64,000 nt of DNA from Candidatus Methanoperedens nitratireducens (GTDB lineage Archaea; Halobacteriota; Methanosarcinia; Methanosarcinales; Methanoperedenaceae), in the NCBI RefSeq assembly GCF_000685155.1, contig NZ_JMIY01000001.1:203742-267741 (forward strand), given 5' to 3'. Shown here piece by piece: positions 38,446-47,875 of this stretch; the stretch's first letter is position 1; every line of letters begins with the position of its first letter. The position numbers and the translations under genes are program-made. A model generated the notes under the pieces. It saw only the letters and a program-made list of their open reading frames with translations. It made no database searches and had not been told where the DNA came from.

Positions 38446-39520
38446 GAACAGCGTTTGGATTATTGTATCTCTCTGGCTTTTCCCGTCCAAGGATCTTTAA
38501 AGCAACATCATAGTTGTTCTGCATTATCCTGTTCTTCTGGGCAAACGGCTTTATTTTATCAAGCAATGGAGTGATATCGATATCTCCTATTGTAATACCC
38601 TGAAGAGATGCCTCTTCTTTTTTAAAGGCATTCAAAAAGGCAGAGTAGTGCATAGGCCCGCAGAATATCACAATATCTGAATAATCTGATTGCGTGGTCA
38701 GCATATGTAAGCCTTCAATGATGTTTGAGAGTTTCATTCTATCTTCTTTTATCTTATAATCCAGAAACCTCTCATACGAGGATACGAATTCCAGTGCCTG
38801 TTCATTCAAGCTTTTGATAATATAACCCTTGGTATTGAACTTAAGCATACGCTCAAGCCGGATTAAGAGCTCATTATAGAACTTCTCGGTCTCCTCGTAT
38901 GAAATAGCTGCCTGCTTTACATGCATCGGGCTGTACCAGATATGCCCTGGAGTTTCCCTGAATGCAGCTATTTCGTTAATCGCCCTTGCTGTCTGTAATG
39001 TGAATTCGCTATCCTTATCAAAGACATCCTCATACACAGGGATGAGTTCTTCCCTGGTTTTAATATCCTGTCCATAGAACACAACACTTAAAGGAAGGTT
39101 ATCTTTACTCTCAATAAGTCTTATCTTCTTATCAAGAATCTCGTTCATATAAATACAGTATATGGTCTCCAGGGGTCTGCTGGCGCTTGCCGGTATCTGA
39201 TAATACTCAGACCAGAACTGCAGGGGTGATATAAGTCTTTTATTGTATTTGTTCTCAAGCTCAACAAAGCTAACTGATATATCAAGAAAAACTGCCTGAG
39301 GGTTAATAATGTCAAGCAAACGCATAGTCTCAAAATGGGCATCATCCACGCTCACCAGGGCACGCTGCGAGCTCTCAGGGAACAACTTGCCAAGTTTAAA
39401 GGGATACTCAAGATGGTTATGCAGTGTGGACTCACCAAGACTACTAAGCCAATCCCTAACAGCTACATCGTGTATCCCAAATATGCTTATAGAGGGTACC
39501 AGGAACAGCTCTGTCATCAA
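38432..39520 (-). CDS. Hypothetical protein, 362 residues
   Basis: A soluble protein of unknown function with alternating alpha/beta pattern: PSISIFGIHD near the start, VFLDISVSFVELENKYNKR, SVVFYGQDIKTREE, and DIVIFCGPMHYSAFL. The layout recalls enzymes that report on a conserved His/Glu pair but I cannot assign a family. It is preceded by a 66-residue ORF 35 bp upstream and may be co-transcribed with it. The start could be either of two adjacent Met codons. Confidence 0.65.
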   Translation of the reverse strand: MMTELFLVPSISIFGIHDVAVRDWLSSLGESTLHNHLEYPFKLGKLFPESSQRALVSVDDAHFETMRLLDIINPQAVFLDISVSFVELENKYNKRLISPLQFWSEYYQIPASASRPLETIYCIYMNEILDKKIRLIESKDNLPLSVVFYGQDIKTREELIPVYEDVFDKDSEFTLQTARAINEIAAFRETPGHIWYSPMHVKQAAISYEETEKFYNELLIRLERMLKFNTKGYIIKSLNEQALEFVSSYERFLDYKIKEDRMKLSNIIEGLHMLTTQSDYSDIVIFCGPMHYSAFLNAFKKEEASLQGITIGDIDITPLLDKIKPFAQKNRIMQNNYDVALKILGREKPERYNNPNAVLIPA

Positions 39521-39555
39521 TGAGATATTGCCCTGAATTCATAGATCAATAATGG

Positions 39556-39756
39556 TCATGCTTTTTTATCCGCTCTATCCACTGCCTTTTGTAGCACTGT
39601 TTTAATCTCATATCTAATATCAACCCCCGCGGAATTATCAAGGTACAGGAGCCCTTCTTTTATCTTATTTTTATCTGGCGAATCTCGTTTAAGCTCTGAT
39701 ATGGCATTTATTAACATATCAATATCCTGCTTTTGCTCTGCTGTACCTGTTATCAT
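39556..39756 (-). CDS. Small ORF, possibly a truncated gene
   Basis: From ATG 39756 the product is 66 residues (MITGTAEQKQDIDML and DIRYEIKTVLQKAVDRADKKA). The frame stays open upstream for about 24 more codons to a TAG and reads protein-like (IDEYPEGESIVRLERQGD) but has no ATG, GTG or TTG start. That suggests either an unusual start or loss of the original 5' end. No family recognised. Confidence 0.4.
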   Translation of the reverse strand: MITGTAEQKQDIDMLINAISELKRDSPDKNKIKEGLLYLDNSAGVDIRYEIKTVLQKAVDRADKKA

Positions 39757-39871
39757 TACAAACGAATCGCCCTGCCTCTCTAACCGTACTATACTCTCAC
39801 CTTCAGGATATTCATCTATCAGTTGGTTCTACTGCATGGTAGATATAATTTTGGTTAGCCCCTGTATTTTC

Positions 39872-40306
39872 CTACTTAGCTTTTAGTCTGATTGCAATAT
39901 CCTTTCCCAGTCGTTTGCATTCCTCAAGGTCTTTATCAGTAGGGGTGTACTGGATACGCAGTACAGGGTCAATGACTTTCATACCGATCTCACGCATCTT
40001 CTCTGCGATCATCACAGGCGCCTCACCGCTCCACCCATAGGAGCCGAAAGCTGCCCCTATCTTTTCTTTTACATCTTCTCTGGCAAGGTTTTCTATAAAT
40101 TTCTCCATAGGAGGCAGCATCTTATAATAGAAAGTCGAAGAGCCTATGGCAATGGCATCAGCAGATCTGAGATCTTCTATATCTGCTTCATGAAAATTTA
40201 CGGCCAGAGCTTCAACATTCCTTGACCTGACTCCTTCTGCTATGGCATCTGCCATAGCCTTTGTATTACCTGATGTACTGAGATATACTATAACTACTTT
40301 TGGCAT
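39872..40306 (-). CDS. Flavodoxin
   Basis: From ATG 40306, preceded by GGTGGGAG, the protein is 144 residues and starts MPKVVIVYLSTSGNTKAMADAIAEG, the FMN phosphate loop, followed by AIGSSTFYYKMLPP and GAAFGSYGWSGEAP, the two loops around the flavin ring. It is a small electron carrier, alternatively the stand-alone C-terminal domain type of FprA diflavin proteins. The longer open frame upstream lies opposite the PEBP-like gene and is not credible. Confidence 0.85.
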   Translation of the reverse strand: MPKVVIVYLSTSGNTKAMADAIAEGVRSRNVEALAVNFHEADIEDLRSADAIAIGSSTFYYKMLPPMEKFIENLAREDVKEKIGAAFGSYGWSGEAPVMIAEKMREIGMKVIDPVLRIQYTPTDKDLEECKRLGKDIAIRLKAK

Positions 40307-40427
40307 ATTCTCCCACCTTTTCATATTGAGATTGTCATATCGGTATTGCTTTAAAAACCTTTCTCTTAGCGCTACCCTGGCTCGAAAACTATAACTACAA
40401 TATGTAACAAAAAGTTCCTGGGATAAC

Positions 40428-40892
40428 ATGGATAACATATCAATCACATCAGAGGAGTTTGGGGAAGGGGAGACCATACCTGCTGAATACACCTGTGATG
40501 ACAGGAATATATCACCCTCGCTGACATGGAGCGGAATACCAGCAGGTACGAAGAGCATTGCGTTGATCATGGACGATCCTGATGCCCCGCGCGGAACGTT
40601 CGTTCACTGGGTGCTCTATGGTGTTCCGCCAGAAACGCAAGGACTGCCTGAAGCAGTACCAAAAAACAAGACGTTGAGTGATGGAAGCCGGCAGGGAACT
40701 ACGGACTTCAGGAAGATAGGATACGGTGGACCATGCCCTCCACCTGGCAAACCGCACAGGTATTATTTCAGGGTGTACGCCCTGGACACAAAGCTTGACC
40801 TGCCTCCAGGAATATCCAGGGCAGATCTTGAGAATGCAATGAAAGGGCACATACTTGCAAAAGGCGAACTTATGGGCAGATACGGACGATAG
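40428..40892 (+). CDS. YbhB/YbcL (PEBP/Raf kinase inhibitor-like) protein
   Basis: A 154-residue cytoplasmic protein of the phosphatidylethanolamine-binding fold: EYTCDDRNISPSLTWSGIP, IMDDPDAPRGTFVHWVLYG, GPCPPPGKPHRYYFRVYALD. The DPDAP and GPCPPPGKPHRY motifs form the anion pocket. The physiological role of archaeal members is unknown. It is divergent from the flavodoxin gene, with a shared 121-bp promoter region. Confidence 0.88.
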   Translation: MDNISITSEEFGEGETIPAEYTCDDRNISPSLTWSGIPAGTKSIALIMDDPDAPRGTFVHWVLYGVPPETQGLPEAVPKNKTLSDGSRQGTTDFRKIGYGGPCPPPGKPHRYYFRVYALDTKLDLPPGISRADLENAMKGHILAKGELMGRYGR

Positions 40893-40905
40893 AATTCATG
40901 AGCCT

Positions 40906-41460
40906 TTAGCATGTATAATATTTATCGATATTTTTCTTCAATTTTCGGCCCATACTGAGCCCATTTTTCATTGCTTTTATATTTATTGGCAGCAGATCTT
41001 CCCTGATACGTTCTGCAAGTGCCTTCTCAAGGCATGACGGTTTGATTATATCTATAAGTTCTATGATTGTTCCAAGTGCTACCACATTGGCCGTGACCGC
41101 TGCACCAATCTGGGTAGCTATTGTTGTAAAAGGGACGCTGTAGTGCCGCATGGGCGGTCGGTGTATGACCTGGCTTGAGTCTACGATCAGCATACCTTCA
41201 TCCTTCAGTTCTGGCAGATAGGTATCGCACGATTCCTGATTCATTGTCAGCAATACATCCAGCCTGCCAGGCATTGGAAAATCGATTGGTTCATCATCGA
41301 TCACCAGGTTTGATCTGCTGGCACCGCCTCTGGCCTCAGGTCCATAGCTGCTTGTCAGGGTTACGTTCTTTCCATCTTTAACAGCAGCCTGAGCCAGCAG
41401 CACTCCGGCCAGTATCAGACCCTGGCCTCCTGAGCCAGAGAGACTGATATTAAATCTCAC
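40906..41460 (-). CDS. korC: 2-oxoacid:ferredoxin oxidoreductase, gamma subunit
   Basis: The gamma subunit of the four-part 2-oxoglutarate-type ferredoxin oxidoreductase. The 184-residue protein has the domain III start LSGSGGQGLILAGVLLAQAA and SSYGPEARGGASRS, typical of KorC/PorC. Its ATG is directly adjacent to the korB stop. In methanogens without a full TCA cycle this enzyme makes 2-oxoglutarate from succinyl-CoA for glutamate synthesis. Confidence 0.92.
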   Translation of the reverse strand: MRFNISLSGSGGQGLILAGVLLAQAAVKDGKNVTLTSSYGPEARGGASRSNLVIDDEPIDFPMPGRLDVLLTMNQESCDTYLPELKDEGMLIVDSSQVIHRPPMRHYSVPFTTIATQIGAAVTANVVALGTIIELIDIIKPSCLEKALAERIREDLLPINIKAMKNGLSMGRKLKKNIDKYYTC

Positions 41461-42290
41461 TATACCTCACCGCCTGCCTTTTTGATGATCTCTTTATATC
41501 GATCTATATATCCGGGTTCATCCAGGTCTACCATCACACCGATGGGAAAACGCTCACCAGCCTCACCGGGCGGTATCTCTTTGAACGCTGCAACTGGAAC
41601 AGCATGGTCCCTGTACCACTGCAGCATATCCACAGGACCCCCCTGTATGTTGCGTCTTCCGTACTGGACAGGGCACTGGGCCATGGCCTCAACAACACTG
41701 AAACCTCTCCTGCTAATCGCCTTCTCTATTAGAGGGTCAAGCATATTGGCGCGGTATGTCGTGCCCCTTGCTACGAAAGATGCACCGCATGCCTCCACCA
41801 GCTTGCAGATATCAAACGGCTTCTCTATATTCCCGTACTGAGCCGTACTTGCCTTTTTATCCATAGGGGTAGTGGGAGAGTACTGGCCGCCTGTCATGCC
41901 GTATATGTTATTGTTGATGATAAGTGCGGTAATATCTATATTCCTGCGGCATGCATGTATCAGGTGGTTGCCACCTATGGCTGTTGCATCGCCGTCTCCC
42001 ATGACCACTATAACGGTAAGCTCTGGCCTGGCAAGTTTTATGCCTGCGGCGAACGCCAGCGCCCGCCCGTGTGTAGTGTGAAGTGTATTAAAGTCAAGGT
42101 ATGTACTCATCCTGCCAGAGCAGCCGATACCGCTGACAAGTACGATATCATCCTTGGAAAGCCCTTTCTTATCAATAGCCCTTACCAGTGCGCCCATCAC
42201 TATACCTATACCGCAGCCAGGGCACCATACATGGGGAAATTTCTTGTTCGGCCGCAGGTATTTATATACTGTCTCTGAAGTCCGCATCAT
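41460..42290 (-). CDS. korB: 2-oxoacid:ferredoxin oxidoreductase, beta subunit
   Basis: The thiamine-diphosphate-binding subunit, 276 residues, with HVWCPGCGIG, the TPP/Mg motif VMGDGDATAIGGNHLIHACRRN and NNNIYGMTGGQ. It overlaps korA by 4 bp at the start and is contiguous with korC at the end. There is no Fe-S cluster motif, as expected when a separate ferredoxin-like delta subunit is encoded. Confidence 0.93.
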   Translation of the reverse strand: MMRTSETVYKYLRPNKKFPHVWCPGCGIGIVMGALVRAIDKKGLSKDDIVLVSGIGCSGRMSTYLDFNTLHTTHGRALAFAAGIKLARPELTVIVVMGDGDATAIGGNHLIHACRRNIDITALIINNNIYGMTGGQYSPTTPMDKKASTAQYGNIEKPFDICKLVEACGASFVARGTTYRANMLDPLIEKAISRRGFSVVEAMAQCPVQYGRRNIQGGPVDMLQWYRDHAVPVAAFKEIPPGEAGERFPIGVMVDLDEPGYIDRYKEIIKKAGGEV

Positions 42291-43417
42291 ATCGTGACCT
42301 CTTTTATCTTTTTCATAATCTCATCCGGTGTTATGAGCTCACCATCAACCCTGGTGACACGCACAACCTTTTTATGGCAGGCCTTGAGCACTTCGCCGTA
42401 CACCTGACCGTAGTTCATCTCAGGTACCACGAACACCTTCACCTTCCTGCCGATGTCCTCAAGATTGAAGCGGGGAAAAGGCCACAGTGTTATCGGTCTT
42501 AGCATTCCTGCTTTGATACCCTCCTGCCTTGCCATGTTCACTGCCTCCCTGGCTGATCTTGCCACACTGCCATATGCGACTATGCATATATCGGCATCAT
42601 CCAGCAGGTATTTCTCTATCCTGATGATATCATGCAGGTTGTTCTTGATCTTGTAGATGATCTTCTTAAGACATGCGTTTACCTCATCAGGGACAAGTGT
42701 TGGAAAACCCAGTGCATCGTGCACAAGCCCTGTCACATGGTACCTGTACCCTTCGCCGAATGGAACAAGAGGGACGATCTCGCCGCCAGGGATATCATCA
42801 TACGGACGGTACCATATAGGGGGTACAGTTGGTTTTGGTCTGTTAATGATCTCCAGTTTCTCAGGGATCTTGATGTTCTCCGACATATGCCCCATGATAC
42901 CGTCCATGAGCACTATCACAGGTGTACGGTATTTCTCTGAGAGGTTGAAGGCATGAACTGTCAGGGTATAACATTCAAGCACTGAGCCAGGGGATAATAC
43001 GATGGCGGGATGATCCCCGTGTGTGCCCCATCTGCTCTGCATTACATCCCCCTGGCTTGCCCTTGTGGGCATCCCTGTGCTTGGGCCTCCTCTCATAACG
43101 TTGACCACAACGCAGGGAACCTCTGCCATAGCGGCAAATCCCAGGTTTTCCTGCATCAGCGAGAAACCAGGCCCGCTTGTAGCTGTCATTGACTTCGCCC
43201 CTGCCAGGCTTGCACCTATTATGGCTGCTATGCTGGCGATCTCATCCTCCATCTGGATGAATATCCCGCCGACCTTCGGCAGTTCAATAGAGAGCAGTTC
43301 AGCGATCTCTGTGCTTGGCGTGATTGGATATCCTGCATAGAACCTCATGCCTGCGGCCAGGGCACCAAGTGCGCAGGCTTCATTGCCCTGGAGCAGGACA
43401 TCATTTCGCTTCTTCAT
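42287..43417 (-). CDS. korA: 2-oxoacid:ferredoxin oxidoreductase, alpha subunit
   Basis: The alpha subunit with pyrimidine-binding domain and C-terminal transketolase-like domain: QGNEACALGALAAGMRFYAGYPITPSTEI and the EDEIASIA stretch that binds TPP. I chose ATG 43417 because AGGAGG lies at the right distance; the upstream ATG 43432 overlaps that ribosome binding site. It overlaps the korD end by 17 bp. Product of about 376 residues. Confidence 0.92.
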   Translation of the reverse strand: MKKRNDVLLQGNEACALGALAAGMRFYAGYPITPSTEIAELLSIELPKVGGIFIQMEDEIASIAAIIGASLAGAKSMTATSGPGFSLMQENLGFAAMAEVPCVVVNVMRGGPSTGMPTRASQGDVMQSRWGTHGDHPAIVLSPGSVLECYTLTVHAFNLSEKYRTPVIVLMDGIMGHMSENIKIPEKLEIINRPKPTVPPIWYRPYDDIPGGEIVPLVPFGEGYRYHVTGLVHDALGFPTLVPDEVNACLKKIIYKIKNNLHDIIRIEKYLLDDADICIVAYGSVARSAREAVNMARQEGIKAGMLRPITLWPFPRFNLEDIGRKVKVFVVPEMNYGQVYGEVLKACHKKVVRVTRVDGELITPDEIMKKIKEVTI

Positions 43418-43703
43418 GTTCTGCCTCCTCATCTTTGTCTTTATCTTTATCTTTTTTCCTCAGGGTTATGGCATAATCCGGACAGTGTATATCGCACATC
43501 CCGCACAGGATGCAGTCCTCCGGGCGGGCTGCGTACGGGTAGCCCTCAGGACCACGCTCAAGTACCTTCTTTGGACAGATTGCGATGCAGATTCCGCATT
43601 TTTTACACCAGCTTGAGAAGAGGTGCACAGGGTCCTTGTTTTTCTTATTTTCAGATGACCCATTACTGCCTGTATTTACCTTGCCATTCATATTATCTCT
43701 CAC
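43401..43703 (-). CDS. korD: 2-oxoacid:ferredoxin oxidoreductase, delta (2x4Fe-4S) subunit
   Basis: A 100-residue ferredoxin-like subunit with two CxxCxxCxxxCP clusters (CKKCGICIAICPKK and CILCGMCDIHCPDY). The C-terminal tail is a highly charged KDKDKDKDEEAEHEE run. The start is GTG 43703 or ATG 43691. It is the first subunit gene of korDABC, the usual methanogen order, and overlaps a small ORF upstream. Confidence 0.92.
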   Translation of the reverse strand: MRDNMNGKVNTGSNGSSENKKNKDPVHLFSSWCKKCGICIAICPKKVLERGPEGYPYAARPEDCILCGMCDIHCPDYAITLRKKDKDKDKDEEAEHEEAK

Positions 43704-43881
43704 CGTGTTCTATTTCTGTTCCTCTATAGGTACGTATATATATATGCGTACACAGCCCTGAGATCTCAGATAAATCAAACCATTTCCTATTTCCAGTCCT
43801 TTCTGCCAGTTCCTCTGAGATACCATGGAGTATCCTGGCGCGCGGGTCCATAGTCCTGTAGATTGCATGATCCATGCCCAT
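43693..43881 (-). CDS. Small ORF at the head of the kor operon
   Basis: A 62-residue frame (DHAIYRTMDPRARILHGISEELAERTG, then THIYIRTYRGTEIEHGER) overlapping korD by 11 bp, in a position to be translationally coupled. The composition looks protein-like, with two short hydrophilic helices and a mid Cys. No family recognised; it may be a genuine small protein or a chance frame. Confidence 0.4.
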   Translation of the reverse strand: MGMDHAIYRTMDPRARILHGISEELAERTGNRKWFDLSEISGLCTHIYIRTYRGTEIEHGER

Positions 43882-43966
43882 TATCCGCTCTCATGCATCT
43901 GAGGGTGAGGCAATATCTTCATACGGTTGTTAATATTTTACAGTTAGCTGCTTTTGCTTGCTATTA

Positions 43967-43984
43967 GTTCGTATTTGAACGAAC
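43967..43984 (-). promoter_or_regulatory. GTTCGT-N6-ACGAAC operator before the kor operon
   Basis: A perfect 6-bp dyad with 6-bp centre. On the minus strand it follows directly after CTATATATTTTT, a TATA-like box, and lies about 85 bp upstream of the first ORF of the kor unit. The same dyad with the same centre length occurs at 61035-61052 just after a TATA box. Confidence 0.55.
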
Positions 43985-44097
43985 AAAAATATATAGTTTA
44001 CGCATGACCTGGGACCATCCGCCAAATCCTTATAACTTTTGCATTAGTTTAAGCATTATTCAATGTCTCAGTAACTCTTTCCCATGATGCTTTCAGG

Positions 44098-44450
44098 AAA
44101 TTATAAACCGCAGATGAACGCGGATAAACGCACCGAGTCGCGCCTCGGTAGGGCGCATCCACGTCGACTGTTACGCCAGTCGATTACGTATCCACGTATT
44201 GCTTCGCAATACGTGTGTGCGTCCTCAAGGGGCGCAACCCTTGATACGTGTCCATGCGTCACGGCGAGCATGACGCCGATAGGAGGAACCATCGGATATT
44301 TAAAAAGAGGTTGCTATGGGCTTGATGGACAACCTCAGGATTATGCAACTACAGACGAGCACAGATTAATCCTCATCCCCGGGCAGCAGTCAATATACAA
44401 AAATTATCAAACATTTATCTGCGTTCATCGGCGTTTATCTGCGGTTCTTT
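44098..44450. repeat. MITE-like element made of serial hairpins
   Basis: The ends are inverted copies of an AACCGCAGAT...AACGC...GAT sequence (left about 44105-44131, right about 44419-44449). The left half is a chain of hairpins: ACCGAG/CTCGGT, CGACTG/CAGTCG, CACGTATTGC/GCAATACGTG, TCAAGG/CCTTGA and GCGTCA/TGACGC, most separated by ATCC- or GTCC-type linkers. No protein-like frame. It has the features of a non-autonomous repeat, not of a gene. Confidence 0.6.
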
Positions 44451-44588
44451 ACTTACTGTTATTTAAGCACTTAACTATAGATGATTTCCAGGGGGAGCAA
44501 CAGAGATAAATAGTTTAATTAACGTTAGAATCTACTATCTCATGATCAGCATAATGATCTGATAGAACAGAAGGAGGATGAACGGTAT
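44451..44588 (+). promoter_or_regulatory. Upstream region of the cas operon
   Basis: 138 bp AT-rich stretch. TTATTTAAGC near 44458 and AGTTTAATTAA near 44511 are TATA candidates. AAGGAGG at 44571-44577 is a strong ribosome binding site for the small ORF at 44589; it also sits next to ATG 44578, which opens a four-codon ORF ending in the TGA that overlaps the next ATG. Confidence 0.4.
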
Positions 44589-44759
44589 ATGACAGCGGTG
44601 GCCTGCTCTAACTCTGGTGCACGGATGGATTGCACCGGAGCGATACTGTATCTTGATTCTCATGGCTTTTTGCCTGGCACGGCCAGGGCGCCGCCGTTCA
44701 TGGAGGAGGCGATAGGGGAGGCGAAGAGGGGGATGGGGAGGAGGGAAGGGAGGAAGTGA
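44589..44759 (+). CDS. 56-residue ORF leading the cas operon
   Basis: ATG 44589 follows AAGGAGG by 11 bp. The product (MTAVACSNSGARMDCTGAIL to a basic GMGRREGRK tail) has two Cys residues and a Gly/Arg/Lys-rich end. Its TGA overlaps the cas8 ATG (TGATG), so at minimum it couples translation of cas8. GC content is higher than in the cas genes that follow. No known family; it could be a leader peptide, an anti-CRISPR-like or Cas-associated small protein, or a chance frame. Confidence 0.45.
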   Translation: MTAVACSNSGARMDCTGAILYLDSHGFLPGTARAPPFMEEAIGEAKRGMGRREGRK

Positions 44760-46300
44760 TGGAGATAAAACTGCCTATACTCAATGACGTGTGGATGGAT
44801 AATGCGGTTGAGACGCTCTATAGAATATTGAGAGAGACACAGAATAGTAGTTTCAGTGTAAAGATTGACAACAATTCTCTGATAATAACTGTGACAGATT
44901 TCGATAAATTCAAAGAATCTGTTGGTATTGCGGTGAAAAACAGAAGATCAAATCTTATTGCGATAAACGAGGACAAGAATTTAGGTGAAAAGAAAGAGGT
45001 AAAGAAGGATTATATCCTTATCCAAGAAGGGGCAAAGGTCAGTGGAAAAGTAGCGTTTAAGGAAGAATTATACAATGAAAAAAGCACTGCCGAAACTATT
45101 AAAGAAATATTTGACTTGATTTCAAAAGAAGGGACGCGCAACTGCATCATCTGCGGAAGACAATTCTTCAAGCCTATGAAAAAACTTCAGCAAGCTGCCT
45201 ATCCCTTTGTTACAAAGATAAAAAGCCTTAGTGGGGTAAGAAGTTACAAGGACGGTGAGGTTTACTCATTTAAAGAATACTTTGAGGATCTCTGCCCTAC
45301 CTGTTATCTAACAGGAATCTCCGAGTGGTTAGATGATGGAATAATTTATCGCACAGTCCCTGGTGAAAAGTCCACATTGTTTTTACCCCGGTTTAACAGC
45401 CTAGAGGGGCTGGCAAAATTCAAAGATTCGTATCGTTCACTTCTAAATAAAAGTTCGCGATATCGCAACATACGGGTTAAAGAAGGCAGTGAAGAAACAG
45501 AAAATCCATCAGGTTCTTTTAGCACTTTGCTTTGCTTCTATGAGAAATTCTTCTTTGGTGTTGACAAGAAAGAGGTAATTGGAAAATCATGGGCAATGAT
45601 GGAAGTGCCATTCGGCGCGGTTAAAAATATCAAGCTCAATGTTATCGATCTTACAGAATCAATTTTGCTAATTATCAAAGAACTCTCTGAAGATAAGATA
45701 AGCATCTACAAAGGGATAATCACCGAGATTTTTTTCTTCTATGATAATACGAAAGGCGCTCCAGTAGACTGGGACTTAACAGGAGAGATTAGAGAGAATC
45801 TCTCAGAATCTATACTGAGAGACGATTTTCGTTCTTTTGCAAAAAACCTTCTTCCAAGGAAGGGTGGCCATGTAGGCTATTCTAATGATACCAGACTGAA
45901 TTTGGAATATTTAATATATATATGGAGATTAAAAGGTATGGGACTAGATGAAGAGAATTTAAAAATTATTAAGTCCGCTGGTAGAACAATTGCAGCGGCT
46001 TCGAAAAATCATCGAAATCTTTTATATAAGTTGGATAAGGCGAAAGATAAAAATGCTTTATTGGATGCACTGCGACAGATTAGTCGGAGAATAGCGGGAT
46101 TAAAAGTGGAAGAAAAAGATAAATTCAGGGGATTTATTTATCCCCCCGCTCTTGAGGACATTGTTTTACTATTAGAGAGACATGAATCTGATAGCAAGTT
46201 CATTGAGGATCTAAAAAATACTTTGGTGATCTTCTCCTGCGTCGAATTTTCTAGATTAGACTATATCGGGGAAAAAAAGGAAGGTGTGGTAAATGAGTGA
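44759..46300 (+). CDS. cas8: Cas8-type large subunit of a type I effector
   Basis: The large subunit of Cascade, which normally recognises the PAM and recruits Cas3. This 513-residue protein has a zinc-ribbon-like pair of CxxC motifs (CIICGRQFF near residue 134, CPTC near residue 180) as in the Cst1/Cas8 family of I-B systems. Identification rests on position directly before cas7-cas5 and on the zinc ribbon; large subunits diverge fast. The start ATG overlaps the small ORF stop; a GTG one codon earlier is possible. It overlaps cas7 by 8 bp. Confidence 0.75.
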   Translation: MEIKLPILNDVWMDNAVETLYRILRETQNSSFSVKIDNNSLIITVTDFDKFKESVGIAVKNRRSNLIAINEDKNLGEKKEVKKDYILIQEGAKVSGKVAFKEELYNEKSTAETIKEIFDLISKEGTRNCIICGRQFFKPMKKLQQAAYPFVTKIKSLSGVRSYKDGEVYSFKEYFEDLCPTCYLTGISEWLDDGIIYRTVPGEKSTLFLPRFNSLEGLAKFKDSYRSLLNKSSRYRNIRVKEGSEETENPSGSFSTLLCFYEKFFFGVDKKEVIGKSWAMMEVPFGAVKNIKLNVIDLTESILLIIKELSEDKISIYKGIITEIFFFYDNTKGAPVDWDLTGEIRENLSESILRDDFRSFAKNLLPRKGGHVGYSNDTRLNLEYLIYIWRLKGMGLDEENLKIIKSAGRTIAAASKNHRNLLYKLDKAKDKNALLDALRQISRRIAGLKVEEKDKFRGFIYPPALEDIVLLLERHESDSKFIEDLKNTLVIFSCVEFSRLDYIGEKKEGVVNE

Positions 46301-47219
46301 ACTTAAAGGATTAAATGTTGTGTGGCTTTCAGAAACGGATTTGACGAATCTCAATGCCGGCGAAGGCGAGAGCAACTTAATAGATGTTAAGAAATATAAA
46401 AAAGATGGTATCGAATACCCATATGTAAGCGGGCAAGCGATGAGATTTTATCTCAAAGAATCGATGAGACGGAGCTTAGAGGATAAAGAGTACATGTGCA
46501 TCTCTGATGGTCAAGGGGAAACATGTGGAGAAATAAGGAAATGCATAATGTGTGATCTTTTTGGGTTTATGACAACCGAAAAAGGAAAAGGTGCTAAAAC
46601 AAGGATTTCTCCAGTAAAAGTTTCGCCAGCAATAGGGTTGCTACCATTTGATGAGAATGCAGCAAGTGGTGGAACGGATTTTCTTACAAGGCGGCATAGA
46701 GTTTCTGAAGGCAAAAAGATGGAGGGCGATATTGTTAACGTTGAGATAGGCACAAATATCTACAAAGGAGGGATTTCTATTGATATGGTGCGCGTTGGCG
46801 GCGATGAAAAGGTAGACGAAGGTAAAAGAACCGTATCTATAGAAAATTTTGTGGATACTTCTGAGAAAAAGAAGCGAGTAAAGAAAACCCTCGAAGCCAT
46901 TAGATATATCGCCGATTATTCAAAGCAGGCACGGCTTTTAACAGATTTTTCACCAGACATAATTGCTATTTCGTTACAAAACAGATATTCGCATAGACTA
47001 CAGAAACTTTTTGAACTTAATAACGGAAGAGAACTGAATATCCAGCGGTTGAACGAGATACTGGACGACGTTTCAAACTACAGTGATGAAATACTATTCG
47101 GCATGGTTTCTGGCATAGTTAAAAACGAGGCTGAAGTGAAAAAAGCAGTTGAGGCAAAAGGTATCAAGGTAAAAACTCCAAGCGAAGTGATTAATGAGGC
47201 GATAAATCTGGTGGAATGA
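46293..47219 (+). CDS. cas7: Cas7 backbone subunit (DevR/Cst2 family)
   Basis: The subunit that polymerises along crRNA. The 308-residue protein has the Cas7 RRM-type start [32 protein letters not shown], a Cys-rich insertion ([16 protein letters not shown]), and a thumb with [11 protein letters not shown] followed by EIGTNIYKG. These are the DevR/Cst2 hallmarks found in I-B systems. It overlaps both neighbours by a few bases. Confidence 0.9.
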   Translation: MSELKGLNVVWLSETDLTNLNAGEGESNLIDVKKYKKDGIEYPYVSGQAMRFYLKESMRRSLEDKEYMCISDGQGETCGEIRKCIMCDLFGFMTTEKGKGAKTRISPVKVSPAIGLLPFDENAASGGTDFLTRRHRVSEGKKMEGDIVNVEIGTNIYKGGISIDMVRVGGDEKVDEGKRTVSIENFVDTSEKKKRVKKTLEAIRYIADYSKQARLLTDFSPDIIAISLQNRYSHRLQKLFELNNGRELNIQRLNEILDDVSNYSDEILFGMVSGIVKNEAEVKKAVEAKGIKVKTPSEVINEAINLVE

Positions 47220-47875
47220 TGCTTGGTTTGAAGTTCAGACTCGAAGGACTGTATTTCACCACTTTTAGAAAGCCTACTTCAACGAGCCTTATAATAAGTT
47301 ATTCGATCCCCCCTTATACTACTATCCGGGGATTGATAGCGAATGCTTCAGGTTTGAAAAGAGACGACTACTCAGTTCAGGATTGGGTGAGAATAGGAAT
47401 AAAACCGCTCAACTTTTCAGATAGATCAAGGGAAATGGCAAAAATGCTGAAGCTAAAGGGTACTGGTGAAACGCATCAGAAAATTTTTCCATCGTCACCA
47501 ATGTTCAAAGAATTTCTGGTATCGCCATCCTATGAGATATACATAGCAGGAGAGGATGATAAAATAAATCGTATTTACAATGCGCTATTCCAGCCAGCTA
47601 GATCCTTGTATATTGGAGCTTCGGATGATCTTGCAGATATTGAACTATCAAAACCTGTGGAAATCGAAGAAGTTAATGCAAAAGAAATTTATGGAGTAAT
47701 CGAAGGTGTCCATGAAAATTGTCTGTTAGAGAACATACCTTACAAATTCTTCAAAAAAGGCAAAGATTTTGCACTGGAATATAAGACTGTATCAATACCG
47801 CAAAGCGATACTCTGAGCTTAAGTGAAGATGTTAAATGTTGGCGATTTGATGGGGATAATATATGGCTGGTGTAA
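47216..47875 (+). CDS. cas5: Cas5 subunit
   Basis: A 219-residue RAMP that caps the 5' handle of the crRNA. The N-terminus [40 protein letters not shown] is typical of the Cas5 family, where the PPYTTIRG segment contacts RNA. It begins on the cas7 stop (ATGATG, 4-bp overlap) and overlaps the next gene by 13 bp. The Cas5 of I-C systems can process crRNA; whether this one does is unknown, but cas6 is not present here. Confidence 0.88.
   Translation: MMLGLKFRLEGLYFTTFRKPTSTSLIISYSIPPYTTIRGLIANASGLKRDDYSVQDWVRIGIKPLNFSDRSREMAKMLKLKGTGETHQKIFPSSPMFKEFLVSPSYEIYIAGEDDKINRIYNALFQPARSLYIGASDDLADIELSKPVEIEEVNAKEIYGVIEGVHENCLLENIPYKFFKKGKDFALEYKTVSIPQSDTLSLSEDVKCWRFDGDNIWLV

Noticed and set aside
40307-40570. 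Flavodoxin fused to an 88-residue N-terminal extension
   Set aside because: The extension is antisense to the PEBP-like gene, and a good ribosome binding site precedes the internal ATG.
44084-44509. 141-residue frame over the hairpin element
   Set aside because: The translation is low in protein-like features and spans inverted repeats and hairpins; the DNA structure explains the region.
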